Both the position numbers and the translations under genes were made by a program. Source: CALDUY01 sp046350255 (GTDB lineage: Bacteria; Planctomycetota; Planctomycetia; Gemmatales; Gemmataceae). From it: a stretch of DNA of 64,000 nucleotides. Under the pieces are notes generated by a model. That model worked only from the letters and a program-made list of their open reading frames with translations, searched no databases and was not told the DNA's origin. The stretch lies in contig JAXMAV010000015.1 of the NCBI GenBank assembly GCA_046350255.1, positions 170,238 to 234,237 on the forward strand. Reading direction: 5' to 3'. Below are positions 43,318 to 52,366 of this stretch, piece after piece; the first letter of the stretch is position 1, and the number at the start of each line of letters is the position of its first letter.

Positions 43318-44574
43318 TTAACCGGGCAGCTTCCAGGGCGCGCGGTAGTCCTTCGACACCAGGCGGGCCGTCTCGCTGTCGCCGACGATCTGCTCCTTCA
43401 CCGGGTCCCAGTGGATCTTCTTGCCGCTGCGGATGGCGATGTTGCCCAGGTGGCACACCGTTGCCGAGCGATGGCCGATCTCGACATCGCAGATGGGCAG
43501 CTTGCGCGAGCGGATGCAGTCGAGCCAGTTGGCGTGGTGGTTCTTGCTCTCGTAGAGACGGATGGCGTTGGCGGGCAACTTCTCGGTCAAGATCTCCTTC
43601 GGCGTCGCCTCGATCTTGCCACGCGTCACGAAGAGCGAACCCTTGTCGCCGATGAATTCGGTGCCGCCACGACCGCCCTGGGTGCAGATCATCTTCACGC
43701 CGTTGGCATAGTGCCAGACCACCTCGCACCACTCGGGCACCTCGTACCAGTGCTGCGCGTGGTAGCGTGCCTTGCCCTCGGCAGCGACTGGGCCGCTGTC
43801 ATCCATGCCCAGCCCCCACTGGGCGATGTCGAGGTGGTGCGCGCCGAAGTTGGTCATCTGTCCGCCAGAGTAGTCCCAGAAGAAGCGGAAGAGGTAGTGG
43901 ACGCGCTTCTCGTTGTAGGGCCGCTTCGGCGCTGGGCCCAGCCACATGTCGTAGTCCAGCTCGGCGGGGGGATTGCCGTCCGGCACCGCGGGCCCCTTGA
44001 AGTTCACGCCGGGGATGCCGACCTTCACGGTGTGCACCTTGCCGACCTTGCCGTTGCGTACCAGTTCGCAGGCCTGACGGAAGCGCGCGTCGGAGCGTTG
44101 TTGACTGCCCGTCTGCACGATCCGCCGATGCTTGCGCGCCGCGTTCACCATCGCGCGGCCCTCGGCGATGGTCAGCGTCAGGGGCTTCTCGCAGTAGACA
44201 TCCTTACCCGCGGCGCAGGCGTCGATGGTCATCAATGCGTGCCAGTGATCCGGCGTGGTGATCACCACGGCATCAACGTTCTTGTCATCGAGCAGCTTGC
44301 GATAGTCGCCGTAGGCCGCACACTGTTTGCCCGTCTCCTTCTCGACGCGGGTTTTCGCCTCGCCGAGGCGCTTGCTGTCTACCTCGCAGACGGCGACGGT
44401 GTTTTTGATGTGGATGCCCAGGTTCGGACGGCCCTGGTTGCCCACACCGATGCAGCCGATGCGGATGCGTTCGAGCGGCGAGCGCTCGGCTGGCAGGGCC
44501 AGCGACGGATGCAGGGCCAGCGCGCCGGCGCCAAGGCCCACCTGCCCCAGAAAGTTACGACGTGATGTCTTCAT
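43318..44574 (-). CDS. Tat-exported Gfo/Idh/MocA oxidoreductase
   Basis: The 418-residue product begins with SRRNFLGQVGLGAGALALHP, a twin-arginine signal, then a Rossmann nucleotide site IRIGCIGVGNQG and the family motif VYCEKPLTLTIAEGR. Further blocks are GKVGKVHTVKVGIPG, FFWDYSGGQMTNFGAHHLDIAQWGLG and GTEFIGDKGSLFV. It is probably an NAD(P)-dependent sugar or inositol dehydrogenase in the periplasm-like space. It lies in a leftward run with ygfZ and an epimerase. Confidence 0.92.
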   Translation of the reverse strand: MKTSRRNFLGQVGLGAGALALHPSLALPAERSPLERIRIGCIGVGNQGRPNLGIHIKNTVAVCEVDSKRLGEAKTRVEKETGKQCAAYGDYRKLLDDKNVDAVVITTPDHWHALMTIDACAAGKDVYCEKPLTLTIAEGRAMVNAARKHRRIVQTGSQQRSDARFRQACELVRNGKVGKVHTVKVGIPGVNFKGPAVPDGNPPAELDYDMWLGPAPKRPYNEKRVHYLFRFFWDYSGGQMTNFGAHHLDIAQWGLGMDDSGPVAAEGKARYHAQHWYEVPEWCEVVWHYANGVKMICTQGGRGGTEFIGDKGSLFVTRGKIEATPKEILTEKLPANAIRLYESKNHHANWLDCIRSRKLPICDVEIGHRSATVCHLGNIAIRSGKKIHWDPVKEQIVGDSETARLVSKDYRAPWKLPG

Positions 44575-44618
44575 GCAGTTTCACCGTGTTGTGAGAAGAA
44601 GATCACTACCCAATAGAG

Positions 44619-45581
44619 TTACTCGAACGGTAAGGCGGCCACCTCGACCATGCGACGATGGCCCAGCGCCTCGACCTCGACGGCAGTGCCGGGCTCGGCG
44701 ACGTTGCGCCGCAGGTAGGCCAGGCCAATCGGTCCCAGGCGCGGTGAGCGGACGCAGCTGGTCGTCCAGCCCACCTCCTTGCCATCGCGGAAGAGCTTGC
44801 TTTTCGGCGGCACCAGTTCGGTCAGGCGCAGGCCGACCAGCTTGCGCTGCACGATGCCCCGATCGCGCGCCATCACGATCGGCTCCTGCCCCAGGTAGCA
44901 GCCCTTGTGGTAGCTGATGGTCTGCTCGATCCGGTTGACCTCCGGCGCGAAGGTGGTTTCATCGAGGTCGATGCCGTACCGTGGCGTGCCGGCTTCGACG
45001 CGTAGCACGTCGAACTCCTCTGCGGTGCCGGCCTTTGCTCCAGCGGCCAGAAAGCGTTCGCGCCAGTCCGTCAGCGTGGCAGCAGGCACCAGAAGATCGT
45101 AGCCGGGGAGGCCGAGTATTTCCTGATGACGCAGGCAGCCGCCGCCCTCCAGGGCCTGGAAGGTCATCGGCCGAAGCTCGCTCACGTTCAGGTCCAACGC
45201 GGTCAGTACATCCCGGCTGTGTGGCCCGGCCAGGTACAGCTGGGCCCAGGCGGTGGTCAGGTCGGTCAGTTCGACATCCTCGCTGATCAGGTGGCGATCG
45301 AGGTGATGCTGCAGCGGAGCCACCTGAGCGGCTCCCACCTCCAGCCAGAAGCGGTCACGCTTACCCTCCTTGGGCCAGCGCCAGAGGGTACCGTAGGCCA
45401 GGGTGCGGGCGGTAACATTGCAGAAGAAGAGCTCGCAGCCGTGCCAGGGGGCCAGCCCCTTGATCTCGTGGGTGGAGAGGTTGTGCAGGAAGACAGCGGC
45501 CTCGGAGCCGGCCACCTCCAGCTGGCCCTGATCGGCCCGGTCAAAAAGCCCGCACCCAGACCGTGCTGCCTCATAGGTCAT
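44619..45581 (-). CDS. ygfZ: YgfZ/GcvT-domain folate-binding protein
   Basis: The 320-residue product has the GcvT-like folate-binding fold: FLHNLSTHEIKGLAP, AQLYLAGPHSRDVL, LRVEAGTPRYGIDLDETTFAPEVN and the diagnostic KGCYLGQEPI. YgfZ helps maintain iron-sulfur enzymes together with tetrahydrofolate. GAGAGG precedes the ATG. It lies 10 bp after the epimerase gene upstream, so the two are probably co-transcribed; the functional link is not obvious. Confidence 0.9.
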   Translation of the reverse strand: MTYEAARSGCGLFDRADQGQLEVAGSEAAVFLHNLSTHEIKGLAPWHGCELFFCNVTARTLAYGTLWRWPKEGKRDRFWLEVGAAQVAPLQHHLDRHLISEDVELTDLTTAWAQLYLAGPHSRDVLTALDLNVSELRPMTFQALEGGGCLRHQEILGLPGYDLLVPAATLTDWRERFLAAGAKAGTAEEFDVLRVEAGTPRYGIDLDETTFAPEVNRIEQTISYHKGCYLGQEPIVMARDRGIVQRKLVGLRLTELVPPKSKLFRDGKEVGWTTSCVRSPRLGPIGLAYLRRNVAEPGTAVEVEALGHRRMVEVAALPFE

Positions 45582-45591
45582 GCCACACCTC

Positions 45592-46524
45592 TCATCCCTC
45601 GACCAGAGCCCGCTCGACGACGGCCTTCATGCGAGCCAGACCAGTCTTTGCCACCTGGAAGGCATCCTGTTTCCAGTAGTCCCGGTTGAACAGCTCGAGC
45701 GACAGATAGCCGCGAAAGCCCACGCGCTTCAGATCGCGGAGCACCTCGACCAGGGGAGCCACGCCATCGCCAGGAAACACCCGGTCGGCGTCAGTAATCT
45801 TCTCACGCGGCGGGTTCGCCGGGTAGTCGTTCATGTGGAAGACCTGAAGCGAGTTCCCGCTCAACTGGCGGAGGCCAGTGAAGCCCGAGCCACCCTTGTG
45901 CAGGTGGTAGATGTCGGCCAGGATGCAGGCTTTCGGATGGGCACTTTCGATGGCCACCAGCGCGGTCTCGCCGAGGCGGGAGAGAGACTTGGAGAAGCCC
46001 CACAGCTCGACCTGGGGGATCACGCCGAGCTTCACACCAATCTCGCACAGATCGCGGTAGCGGTCGGCCACGACGAACAGGTTGGGCATGGCCCGGTCAG
46101 TCGCGCCGGTGGGAGGGGCTGCGATGCGCGTCCCGCCCAGTTGCAGCACCAGGTCCATGTCGCGTTTGGCCTGCTCGAGCCCCTTCTTCCGGGCGGTGGG
46201 ATCGTCCACGATCCACTGGGCGAAGCCGATGGCGCTTTCCACCCGCAGGTTGGCATCCTTGAGACGTTTGGCGGCATCGCGGAGGGAATGACCGGCCACC
46301 ACGTACGCTTCCAGGTCGCGGATCCAGGGTTCGATGGCGTCGTACCCCGCCCGGGCGGCCACGTCGATCTGCTCGACCAGCGACAGTTTCTGCCCCATGA
46401 TGGTGGCGGTATTGAGCATGTACCCGAACGGTTTGTCGGCCGTGGGAGTGCCCGCCACCAGACCCGCTCCGCCCAGAGCAGCCGTCCCCGCCAGCCATTG
46501 CCGTCGTGTCCACTCGCCGCTCAT
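45592..46524 (-). CDS. Tat-exported sugar phosphate isomerase/epimerase (third copy)
   Basis: AGGAGA precedes the ATG. The 310-residue product begins with a TRRQWLAGTAALGGAGLVAG twin-arginine signal and has a TIM-barrel epimerase fold: RAGYDAIEPWIRDLEAYV, GGTRIAAPPTGATDRAM, IPQVELWGFSKSLS, CILADIYHLHKGG, SLQVFHMNDYPANPP and FRGYLSLELFNRDYW. The E, D, H and E ligands are present. It is first in a leftward run with ygfZ, the oxidoreductase and the hydrolase. Confidence 0.88.
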   Translation of the reverse strand: MSGEWTRRQWLAGTAALGGAGLVAGTPTADKPFGYMLNTATIMGQKLSLVEQIDVAARAGYDAIEPWIRDLEAYVVAGHSLRDAAKRLKDANLRVESAIGFAQWIVDDPTARKKGLEQAKRDMDLVLQLGGTRIAAPPTGATDRAMPNLFVVADRYRDLCEIGVKLGVIPQVELWGFSKSLSRLGETALVAIESAHPKACILADIYHLHKGGSGFTGLRQLSGNSLQVFHMNDYPANPPREKITDADRVFPGDGVAPLVEVLRDLKRVGFRGYLSLELFNRDYWKQDAFQVAKTGLARMKAVVERALVEG

Positions 46525-46698
46525 CAGCTATCTCCTGGAGAAGGAATCCTGCCGGATCGTTTTATCGCGCGGAGATGGATTACACCACGCCTGGCCACGG
46601 GGCGCGGAAGATCGTGGAAGAATCTTGCACGAAAATCGGCGCCTGGGCCCACTATTATTCGCGTGGAGCCGGATTGTCCCACCCTCGAGGCCCCGTCC

Positions 46699-48834
46699 AT
46701 GCGATTGACCTTGCGCACCTTGCTGGCTTACCTCGACGACACGCTCGACGCCTCCGAGATCAAGGAGATTGGCGAGAAGGTGGCCGAGAGCGATGCGGCC
46801 CAGGAACTGGTGGCCCGGCTCAGGCAGGTGACGCGGCGGCGTCGGCTGACCACGCCATCGGCCACGGGGCCGGAGGCGACCGACCCCAACGACGTGGCGG
46901 AGTACCTGGACAACGAACTGGACTCCGAACAGGTAGCGTTGCTCGAAAAGCTGGCGCTGGAATCCGACGTCCACCTGGCCGAGATCGCCGCCTGCCATCA
47001 GATTCTTACCCTGGTACTCGGCGAACCTGCCCTGGTACCTCCCAAGGCTCGCGAACGCATGTACGCTCTTGTGCGCGGACGCGAGGCCATTCCTTATCGT
47101 AAAGCGACTACCCCCCCGCGCACCTCAACCCAGAAAGAAAACGTGGAACACGAAGACGAACTGGCCCTGGCGTCCGGCTGGCTCCGCTGGGTACTCCCCG
47201 TGGCGGGAGTGCTCCTGGTCGGGCTGCTTGGGTTCGCCGTGTATCAGGCCCTGCCCGGGCAGCGGGGCAAGGATAACCGCATCGCCTCGTCGGGCGACCG
47301 CAATAGCACCAAACCTGACCCCGAACCGGACAAGGACCCGGTTAAGCCACCCGAGAAGGACCCGGTTAAGCCGCCTGAGAAGGACCCGGTCAAACCGCCT
47401 GAGAAGGACCCGGTCAAGCCACCCGAGAAGGACCCGGTCAAGCCGCCCGAGAAGGACCCGGTCAAGCCGCCTGAGGGCGATCCTGTGCCGGTGAAGCGAG
47501 CCGACCCTCCGGCAAAGGAAGTGGTGGCGGTCGCCAACTTCGTCGGCGGGCTGTCGGATCAGCCCACCGTGCTGATCAGCCGGACACCTGAGGGGACCGA
47601 ATGGCGCCGGTACTCACCGGGGAACACGGTGTCCAGCAACACGCCGATCATGACGCTGCCGGGCTTCACTGGTATCGTCCAGACTCGGAGCGGGGTCGCC
47701 GTGCTGCTGCGGGGGCATGTCCGCGAGTTCACCGTGGCGCCGATCATGGATTACCTGATGGAGAGCGTGGTGGTGCTGCATCCCAGCCAGGAGTTCGACC
47801 TGGACATGACGCTGCAGCGGGGCCGGATCTACCTGAGCAATCGCAAGGAGAAGGGCCCGGCGAAGCTGCGGTTGCGGTTCGAGTCGGAGGTCTGGGACAT
47901 CACGCTGGCCAACCCCGGCGACGAGATCGGCGTCGATCTGTTCCGTTCCTACTCGCCGCTCATCAACCATCGCAAGGGCGAGGAGCCGCGCGCGGATTGC
48001 TACCTGGCCGTCCTGCGCGGCGAGACGGACCTCAGGATCGATGGGTTCAACACCTACAACATCGAGGTAGAAGCCCCGAAGTGGGCCCGCATGGAGTGGG
48101 ATAGCTTCACTCGGTCGCGCGGGCCGTTCAAGGAAGATCGGGCGACGCCGGCGCTGGCCAAGGTGCCGATGACGGCGGCCATCCTCGAGCAGCTGCCACG
48201 GGAACGGCGCGACTTCGTCAAACGGATGCAGACGGCGCTGAAGAACCTGGAGACGCTGTTCGGCACGAAAAAGACGGTGGAGACGGCACTGAAGGAGATG
48301 CGTGAGCAGCCAGATCCGCTGGCCCGGATGCTCGCGGTCTACTGCATGACCGCAGTGGACATGATTGGCCCGGTGATCGATGCGCTGGGTGACGAGGACG
48401 ACACACACGCCGCCGACCGCGAGGCGGCCATGTTCGCCCTGCAACGCTGGGTGAGCCGGGGGCCGGACCAGGCAACGCGGTTATTCGACGAGAAGACGGG
48501 CAGCGGCATCTTGATCGAGAAGAAGTACAAGAAGGGCGATGCTAACCGCTTCGTCCAGCTGCTGCATCCGTTCCTGGCCGAGGACCTGGTGAAGGATGAG
48601 ACATATCTCTTCCTGGCGAACTGTCTGAAGAGTTCGCGGATCGCCATCGCCGAACTGGGCTTCTGGAACCTCTACTGGATGTGCCGGGGCAAGCTGCCGG
48701 GCACCTTCAACGCGGCCATGCCCCTGGCCGCCCGCGAGAAGTACGCCGACCAGATCGAGCAGCTGATCGAGAAGAAGCAGCTTCCGCCGCCGCCGGACAA
48801 GCCGATGCCGGGCACCGGGGGCGCCACCAAGTAA
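46699..48834 (+). CDS. Membrane protein with KDPVKPPE repeats and FecR-like beta domain
   Basis: ATG 46699 gives 711 residues. The N-terminus contains two similar helical units, YLDDTLDASEIKEIGEKVAE and YLDNELDSEQVALLEKLALE, recalling the anti-sigma zf-HC2 fold without its Cys/His ligands. A single membrane span follows (WVLPVAGVLLVGLLGFAVYQAL, about residues 170-192), then six exact KDPVKPPE octapeptides, then a FecR-like beta region (VQTRSGVAVLLRGHVREF) and a helical C-terminus. This is the architecture of an anti-sigma-like transmembrane protein, but no sigma gene is adjacent. The frame is open upstream to 45580, antisense to the epimerase. Confidence 0.75.
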   Translation: MRLTLRTLLAYLDDTLDASEIKEIGEKVAESDAAQELVARLRQVTRRRRLTTPSATGPEATDPNDVAEYLDNELDSEQVALLEKLALESDVHLAEIAACHQILTLVLGEPALVPPKARERMYALVRGREAIPYRKATTPPRTSTQKENVEHEDELALASGWLRWVLPVAGVLLVGLLGFAVYQALPGQRGKDNRIASSGDRNSTKPDPEPDKDPVKPPEKDPVKPPEKDPVKPPEKDPVKPPEKDPVKPPEKDPVKPPEGDPVPVKRADPPAKEVVAVANFVGGLSDQPTVLISRTPEGTEWRRYSPGNTVSSNTPIMTLPGFTGIVQTRSGVAVLLRGHVREFTVAPIMDYLMESVVVLHPSQEFDLDMTLQRGRIYLSNRKEKGPAKLRLRFESEVWDITLANPGDEIGVDLFRSYSPLINHRKGEEPRADCYLAVLRGETDLRIDGFNTYNIEVEAPKWARMEWDSFTRSRGPFKEDRATPALAKVPMTAAILEQLPRERRDFVKRMQTALKNLETLFGTKKTVETALKEMREQPDPLARMLAVYCMTAVDMIGPVIDALGDEDDTHAADREAAMFALQRWVSRGPDQATRLFDEKTGSGILIEKKYKKGDANRFVQLLHPFLAEDLVKDETYLFLANCLKSSRIAIAELGFWNLYWMCRGKLPGTFNAAMPLAAREKYADQIEQLIEKKQLPPPPDKPMPGTGGATK
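47332..47475 (+). repeat. Six 24-bp tandem repeats coding KDPVKPPE
   Basis: Six contiguous 24-base units encode identical KDPVKPPE octapeptides, differing mostly at third codon positions. They form an extended, charged periplasmic spacer just after the membrane span. Synonymous differences suggest the array is not newly expanded. Confidence 0.9.
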
Positions 48835-48853
48835 TGCCGTCGGCCGCTTATGC

Positions 48854-48896
48854 GAGGACCCGTGTTGCCCAGGATCGAAGGGCAACACGGGTCCTC
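48854..48896 (+). terminator. Perfect 17-bp stem-loop terminator-like hairpin
   Basis: Arms 48854-48870 and 48880-48896 are perfectly complementary around a 9-base loop, 20 bases past the stop of the KDPVKPPE-repeat gene. No T-run follows. Confidence 0.7.
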
Positions 48897-48983
48897 AACA
48901 GTTGGAGTCATTCATAGGAATGAACAGTAAGGCCTCCTGGGTTCGTGGGGCCGGATAGTGTACTCTCCCGGAGTCGAATCACG

Positions 48984-49979
48984 ATGAAAGCGGCGTACAT
49001 CCTCACCACGGGCGGTCCCGAGGTCATTCAGTACGGCGACGTGCCGACTCCCACCCCAGGCGAAGGGCAGGTGCTGGTGCGGGTGAAGGCGGCCTCGCTC
49101 AACCCCATCGACCTGTACATCCGGGCCGGCACAGTGGCGATGCCCCTACCTAGCCCCTTCATCCCTGGATGCGACCTGGCAGGAACCGTGGAAGCAGTGG
49201 GACCGCGCAGCACCCGTTTCAAGGTCGGGGACCGGGTGTGGGGATCCAACCAGGGGTTGCTAGGGCGGCAGGGAACGGCAGCCGAGTTTGCCTGCGTCGA
49301 GGAAGAATGGCTGTATCCGACCCCGGCCGGGGTGAGCGACCAGGATGCGGCGGCGGCAGCGCTGACGGGGATCACGGCACATCTGGGGCTGTTCCGCGAC
49401 GCACGGCTGCAGTCGGGGGAATCGGTCTTTGTGAACGGTGGTACGGGTGGCGTGGGGGCCATGGTGGTGCAAATGGCCCGGGCCGCCGGGGCGAAGGTGC
49501 TGACGACGGTGGGCAGCGCGCAAAAGGCGGAGCTATGCCGAACCTGGGGGGCATCCGCAGTGTTCAACTACAAGACGGACGACATCGCGGCAGGAATCCG
49601 GGGGGCAACCAACGGGCAGGGCGTGAACGTCTGGTACGAAACGCAAAGAGAACCGGATCTTCTGCGTATTGTGGAGCTGATGGCGCAGCGCGGGCGGATC
49701 GTGCTGATCGCGGGGCGTTCAGCGCGACCGATCTTTCCGGTGGGGCCGTTCTACGTGAAGGGGCTGACGCTGCTGGGGTTCGCGATGTTCAACGCCACGA
49801 CGACCGAGCAGCGGCGCTGCGCCGAGGAGATGAACCGCTGGCTAGCCGAGGGCAAGCTGCGTCCGCCGATTGGCAAGGTGTTCCCGCTCGCCGAGGCGGC
49901 GGCAGCGCATCGGTTTCTCGAGGAGAACACCCTGGGCGGGTCGGGCACCCTGGTGGGCAAGGTACTACTAACACCGTGA
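48984..49979 (+). CDS. Zinc-independent quinone oxidoreductase-like MDR-superfamily protein
   Basis: ATG 48984 gives 331 residues. The N-terminal GroES-like domain (VRVKAASLNPIDLYIRAG, PFIPGCDLAGTVEAVG) is followed by a Rossmann domain with VFVNGGTGGVGAMVVQMARAAGAKV. The usual catalytic zinc cysteine is absent, as in NADPH:quinone reductases. It likely reduces quinones or enones with NADPH. GGAG lies 10 bases upstream. Confidence 0.88.
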   Translation: MKAAYILTTGGPEVIQYGDVPTPTPGEGQVLVRVKAASLNPIDLYIRAGTVAMPLPSPFIPGCDLAGTVEAVGPRSTRFKVGDRVWGSNQGLLGRQGTAAEFACVEEEWLYPTPAGVSDQDAAAAALTGITAHLGLFRDARLQSGESVFVNGGTGGVGAMVVQMARAAGAKVLTTVGSAQKAELCRTWGASAVFNYKTDDIAAGIRGATNGQGVNVWYETQREPDLLRIVELMAQRGRIVLIAGRSARPIFPVGPFYVKGLTLLGFAMFNATTTEQRRCAEEMNRWLAEGKLRPPIGKVFPLAEAAAAHRFLEENTLGGSGTLVGKVLLTP

Positions 49980-50161
49980 GTGTGGCCCCATTAATCGGAC
50001 CGGACGGATTCCCCAGAAGTTGCCGATGGGGAGAATGTTGACGAGTTTTCCAACAGGCTCTCGCCTTGCCCCGAAAGAACGAGCTATACTTGAGGTCGGA
50101 TGTGAAGGCCTCCTGAGGAGAACCGTTTTCTCCCCTTCGAGTATCAGGCAAGGGAAGTCAG

Positions 50162-51742
50162 ATGACGAGGTCCATCCGCCTTCGCGGGATCAATAGTCTG
50201 GTCAAGGACCGGGTCTGGGAAACCACCGGCCTGCTGCGTATTGGCCGTCTCGAGACGCTCGAGGTAGTCCTCGACGATAATTCGGTCAGTCGAATACACG
50301 CCGAGATCAAGCCCAGCGCGCGAGGCTGGATGGTCAAGGACCTGGGCAGCACCAACGGGACGCGGCTCAATGGTCTGCGACTGGGGACGGCTCAGTGGCC
50401 GCTGAAGGCGCACGACATGCTGCAGTTCGGCGAATTGACCGTGGTGGTCGATTCGCTGGTGGATAGCGAGCCAGATACCGACCCCGCGTCGCCAGTGCCG
50501 GACATGCGCGTCAGCGGCATGATCAACAAGACCTGGCAGCAGGCCATGGAAGACATGGCCTACGACAGCACGCACAGCATGCGGCCCGGCGATCAGCTGA
50601 TGGCGCTTCTGCGGGCGGGCCATCATCTGGTTCACATCGACAAGGAAGAAGAGCTTCTCCAGAGCATTCTCAACGACGCCGTCACCGTGCTGGATGCCCA
50701 GCGCGGTGCGATTGTGCTGGCGGAGCCGCCCAACAACACGCTGCAGATCAAGGCCATCGCCAACGGCAAGGCGGATCCCAAGGCGATCATGGCGGGTCGA
50801 GCCGAGCCGGGACGGTTTCAGTTCTCCAAGAGCCTGGCCAATCGCTGCTTCAGCCGTGGCGAGTCGATCTTGTGCCACCGCATCGAGGAAGACCCCGAGC
50901 TGGCCCTGGCGCGCAGCATCGCCGAGGGCTCCATGGCCTCGGTGCTGTGCGTCCTGCTGCGCACACCGCGCAAGCAACTGGGCGTGCTGCACCTGGACCG
51001 CTCGCCCTGGCATCGGCCATTTACTCCCGAGGATCTCCGGCTAGCCGATGCCCTGGCAGCCAACGTGTCCGCCGGCATCGAGTGCGCGCAACTCTTGCGC
51101 AAGCAGCGCGATCTGTTCCTCGATACCATCACCATCCTGGCCCAGGCTGTCGAGCTTCGCGACGAATGCACAGGTAACCACACCTACCGGGTGACGCAGT
51201 ATTCGATCCTGTTGGCCAAGGAGCTGGAACTGAGCGAGGATCAGCAGTATCTGCTGCGAATCGGCACGCCTCTGCACGACATCGGCAAGATCGGCATCGA
51301 TGACGCCATCCTCCGGAAGCCCGACAAGCTGACCGACGAGGAGTTCGCCATCATGAAGACACACACCACCAAGGGGGCGGAGATCGTCTCCACCATCCCA
51401 GATCTGCTACCCATCGTGCCAATTGTGCGTTCGCACCACGAGCGCTGGGATGGCCGGGGCTACCCTGATGGCAAGGCCGGCGACGCGATCGACCCACTGG
51501 CCCGTATCGTGGCGCTGGCGGATGCCTTCGACGCCATGACCCAGGATCGGCCCTACCGGCGCGGTATGCCGGCCCAGGTGGCGTTTGCGGAGATCGAGAA
51601 GCAGAAGGGCAAGCAGTTCGACCCGAAGTATGCCGAGGCGTTCCTGCGGATCCAGGCCGACATCCTCAAGGAGATGAAGGCGCAGGCGGATCAGACCCAC
51701 GCCGCGCGGCGCACGCGGGTCATGGCTGCCTACACGGGCTGA
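50162..51742 (+). CDS. FHA-GAF-HD-GYP signalling protein
   Basis: The 526-residue product has three domains. FHA at residues about 20-85 shows LLRIGRLETLEVVLDD, VSRIHAEI and DLGSTNGTRLNG, the phosphothreonine-binding signature. A GAF-like domain spans about 140-325. An HD-GYP phosphodiesterase covers about 335-500, with all key elements: NHTYRVTQYS, HDIGKIGI, SHHERWDGRGYPDG and ADAFDAMTQDRPYR. HD-GYP proteins usually hydrolyse cyclic di-GMP. It is the first gene of a rightward unit with an ECF sigma factor (36-bp gap) and a Ser/Thr kinase, so it could read kinase-dependent phosphorylation. Confidence 0.92.
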   Translation: MTRSIRLRGINSLVKDRVWETTGLLRIGRLETLEVVLDDNSVSRIHAEIKPSARGWMVKDLGSTNGTRLNGLRLGTAQWPLKAHDMLQFGELTVVVDSLVDSEPDTDPASPVPDMRVSGMINKTWQQAMEDMAYDSTHSMRPGDQLMALLRAGHHLVHIDKEEELLQSILNDAVTVLDAQRGAIVLAEPPNNTLQIKAIANGKADPKAIMAGRAEPGRFQFSKSLANRCFSRGESILCHRIEEDPELALARSIAEGSMASVLCVLLRTPRKQLGVLHLDRSPWHRPFTPEDLRLADALAANVSAGIECAQLLRKQRDLFLDTITILAQAVELRDECTGNHTYRVTQYSILLAKELELSEDQQYLLRIGTPLHDIGKIGIDDAILRKPDKLTDEEFAIMKTHTTKGAEIVSTIPDLLPIVPIVRSHHERWDGRGYPDGKAGDAIDPLARIVALADAFDAMTQDRPYRRGMPAQVAFAEIEKQKGKQFDPKYAEAFLRIQADILKEMKAQADQTHAARRTRVMAAYTG

Positions 51743-51778
51743 AGCGTTCCGTCTTTTTCCCCCTGCTGGGCTCTGGCC

Positions 51779-52366
51779 ATGGATCGTCCCGAGGAGCAGT
51801 TCGAGCAACTCCTCGTCCGGGTGCGGGCGGGCGACCCCGAAGCGCTGGGGATGCTATTTGAACGGTACCGCCAGCCGGTGCAGATGGTGGTCCGTCGACT
51901 GCTGCGCTCGTCGCTGCGCCGGCGCTACGACTCGGCGGACTTCGTTCAGTCGGTGTGGCTGTCGTTCGTGCAAATCTCGCAGCAGAAGTACGAGTTTGAA
52001 TCCCCGAAAGATCTCGTCGCATTCCTGGCGCGGCTGGCTTATAACAAGGTGGTCGGCACGACTCGTCAGCGGTTCGGCACTGGCAAGCACGACCTGAATC
52101 GAGAAACGTCGCTGGACGTTCCGACGAAGGGGGGCGATCCCGAAGCACAGATGGTGCCGGGTCCAACGCCCACTCCCAGTCAATTTGCCGTGGCCGGAGA
52201 GTGCTGGGCACGGATCATCCAGGGGTTGCCGTCAGGGCATGTCCGCGTCCTGGAACTTCTCCGCGAAGGATACACTTACCACGAGATCAACCGCAATCTC
52301 GGCGTGCATCCCAAGGTGATCCAGCGCCTGTTGAACCGCCTTCGACATTACACGGACCTGTCATGA
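51779..52366 (+). CDS. ECF-type RNA polymerase sigma factor
   Basis: The 195-residue product has a sigma2-like region (LFERYRQPVQMVVRRLLRSSLRRRYDSADFVQSVWLSF) and a sigma4-like helix-turn-helix (LPSGHVRVLELLREGYTYHEINRNLGVHPKVIQRLLNRLR), the layout of planctomycete ECF sigma factors paired with kinases. Its stop overlaps the start of the kinase gene in an ATGA, showing translational coupling. Confidence 0.9.
   Translation: MDRPEEQFEQLLVRVRAGDPEALGMLFERYRQPVQMVVRRLLRSSLRRRYDSADFVQSVWLSFVQISQQKYEFESPKDLVAFLARLAYNKVVGTTRQRFGTGKHDLNRETSLDVPTKGGDPEAQMVPGPTPTPSQFAVAGECWARIIQGLPSGHVRVLELLREGYTYHEINRNLGVHPKVIQRLLNRLRHYTDLS

Noticed and set aside
43295..43732. N-terminal extension of the alpha/beta hydrolase
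   Set aside because: Lies over the Gfo/Idh/MocA gene in another frame; the ATG at 43294 has a strong AGGAGA site and starts a normal hydrolase.
45580..46698. Upstream extension of the KDPVKPPE-repeat protein
   Set aside because: Antisense to the third epimerase gene; the ATG at 46699 opens the recognisable helical units.
47332..47475. Regular 24-bp repeats resembling a CRISPR array
   Set aside because: Units are contiguous with no spacers and encode KDPVKPPE in frame.
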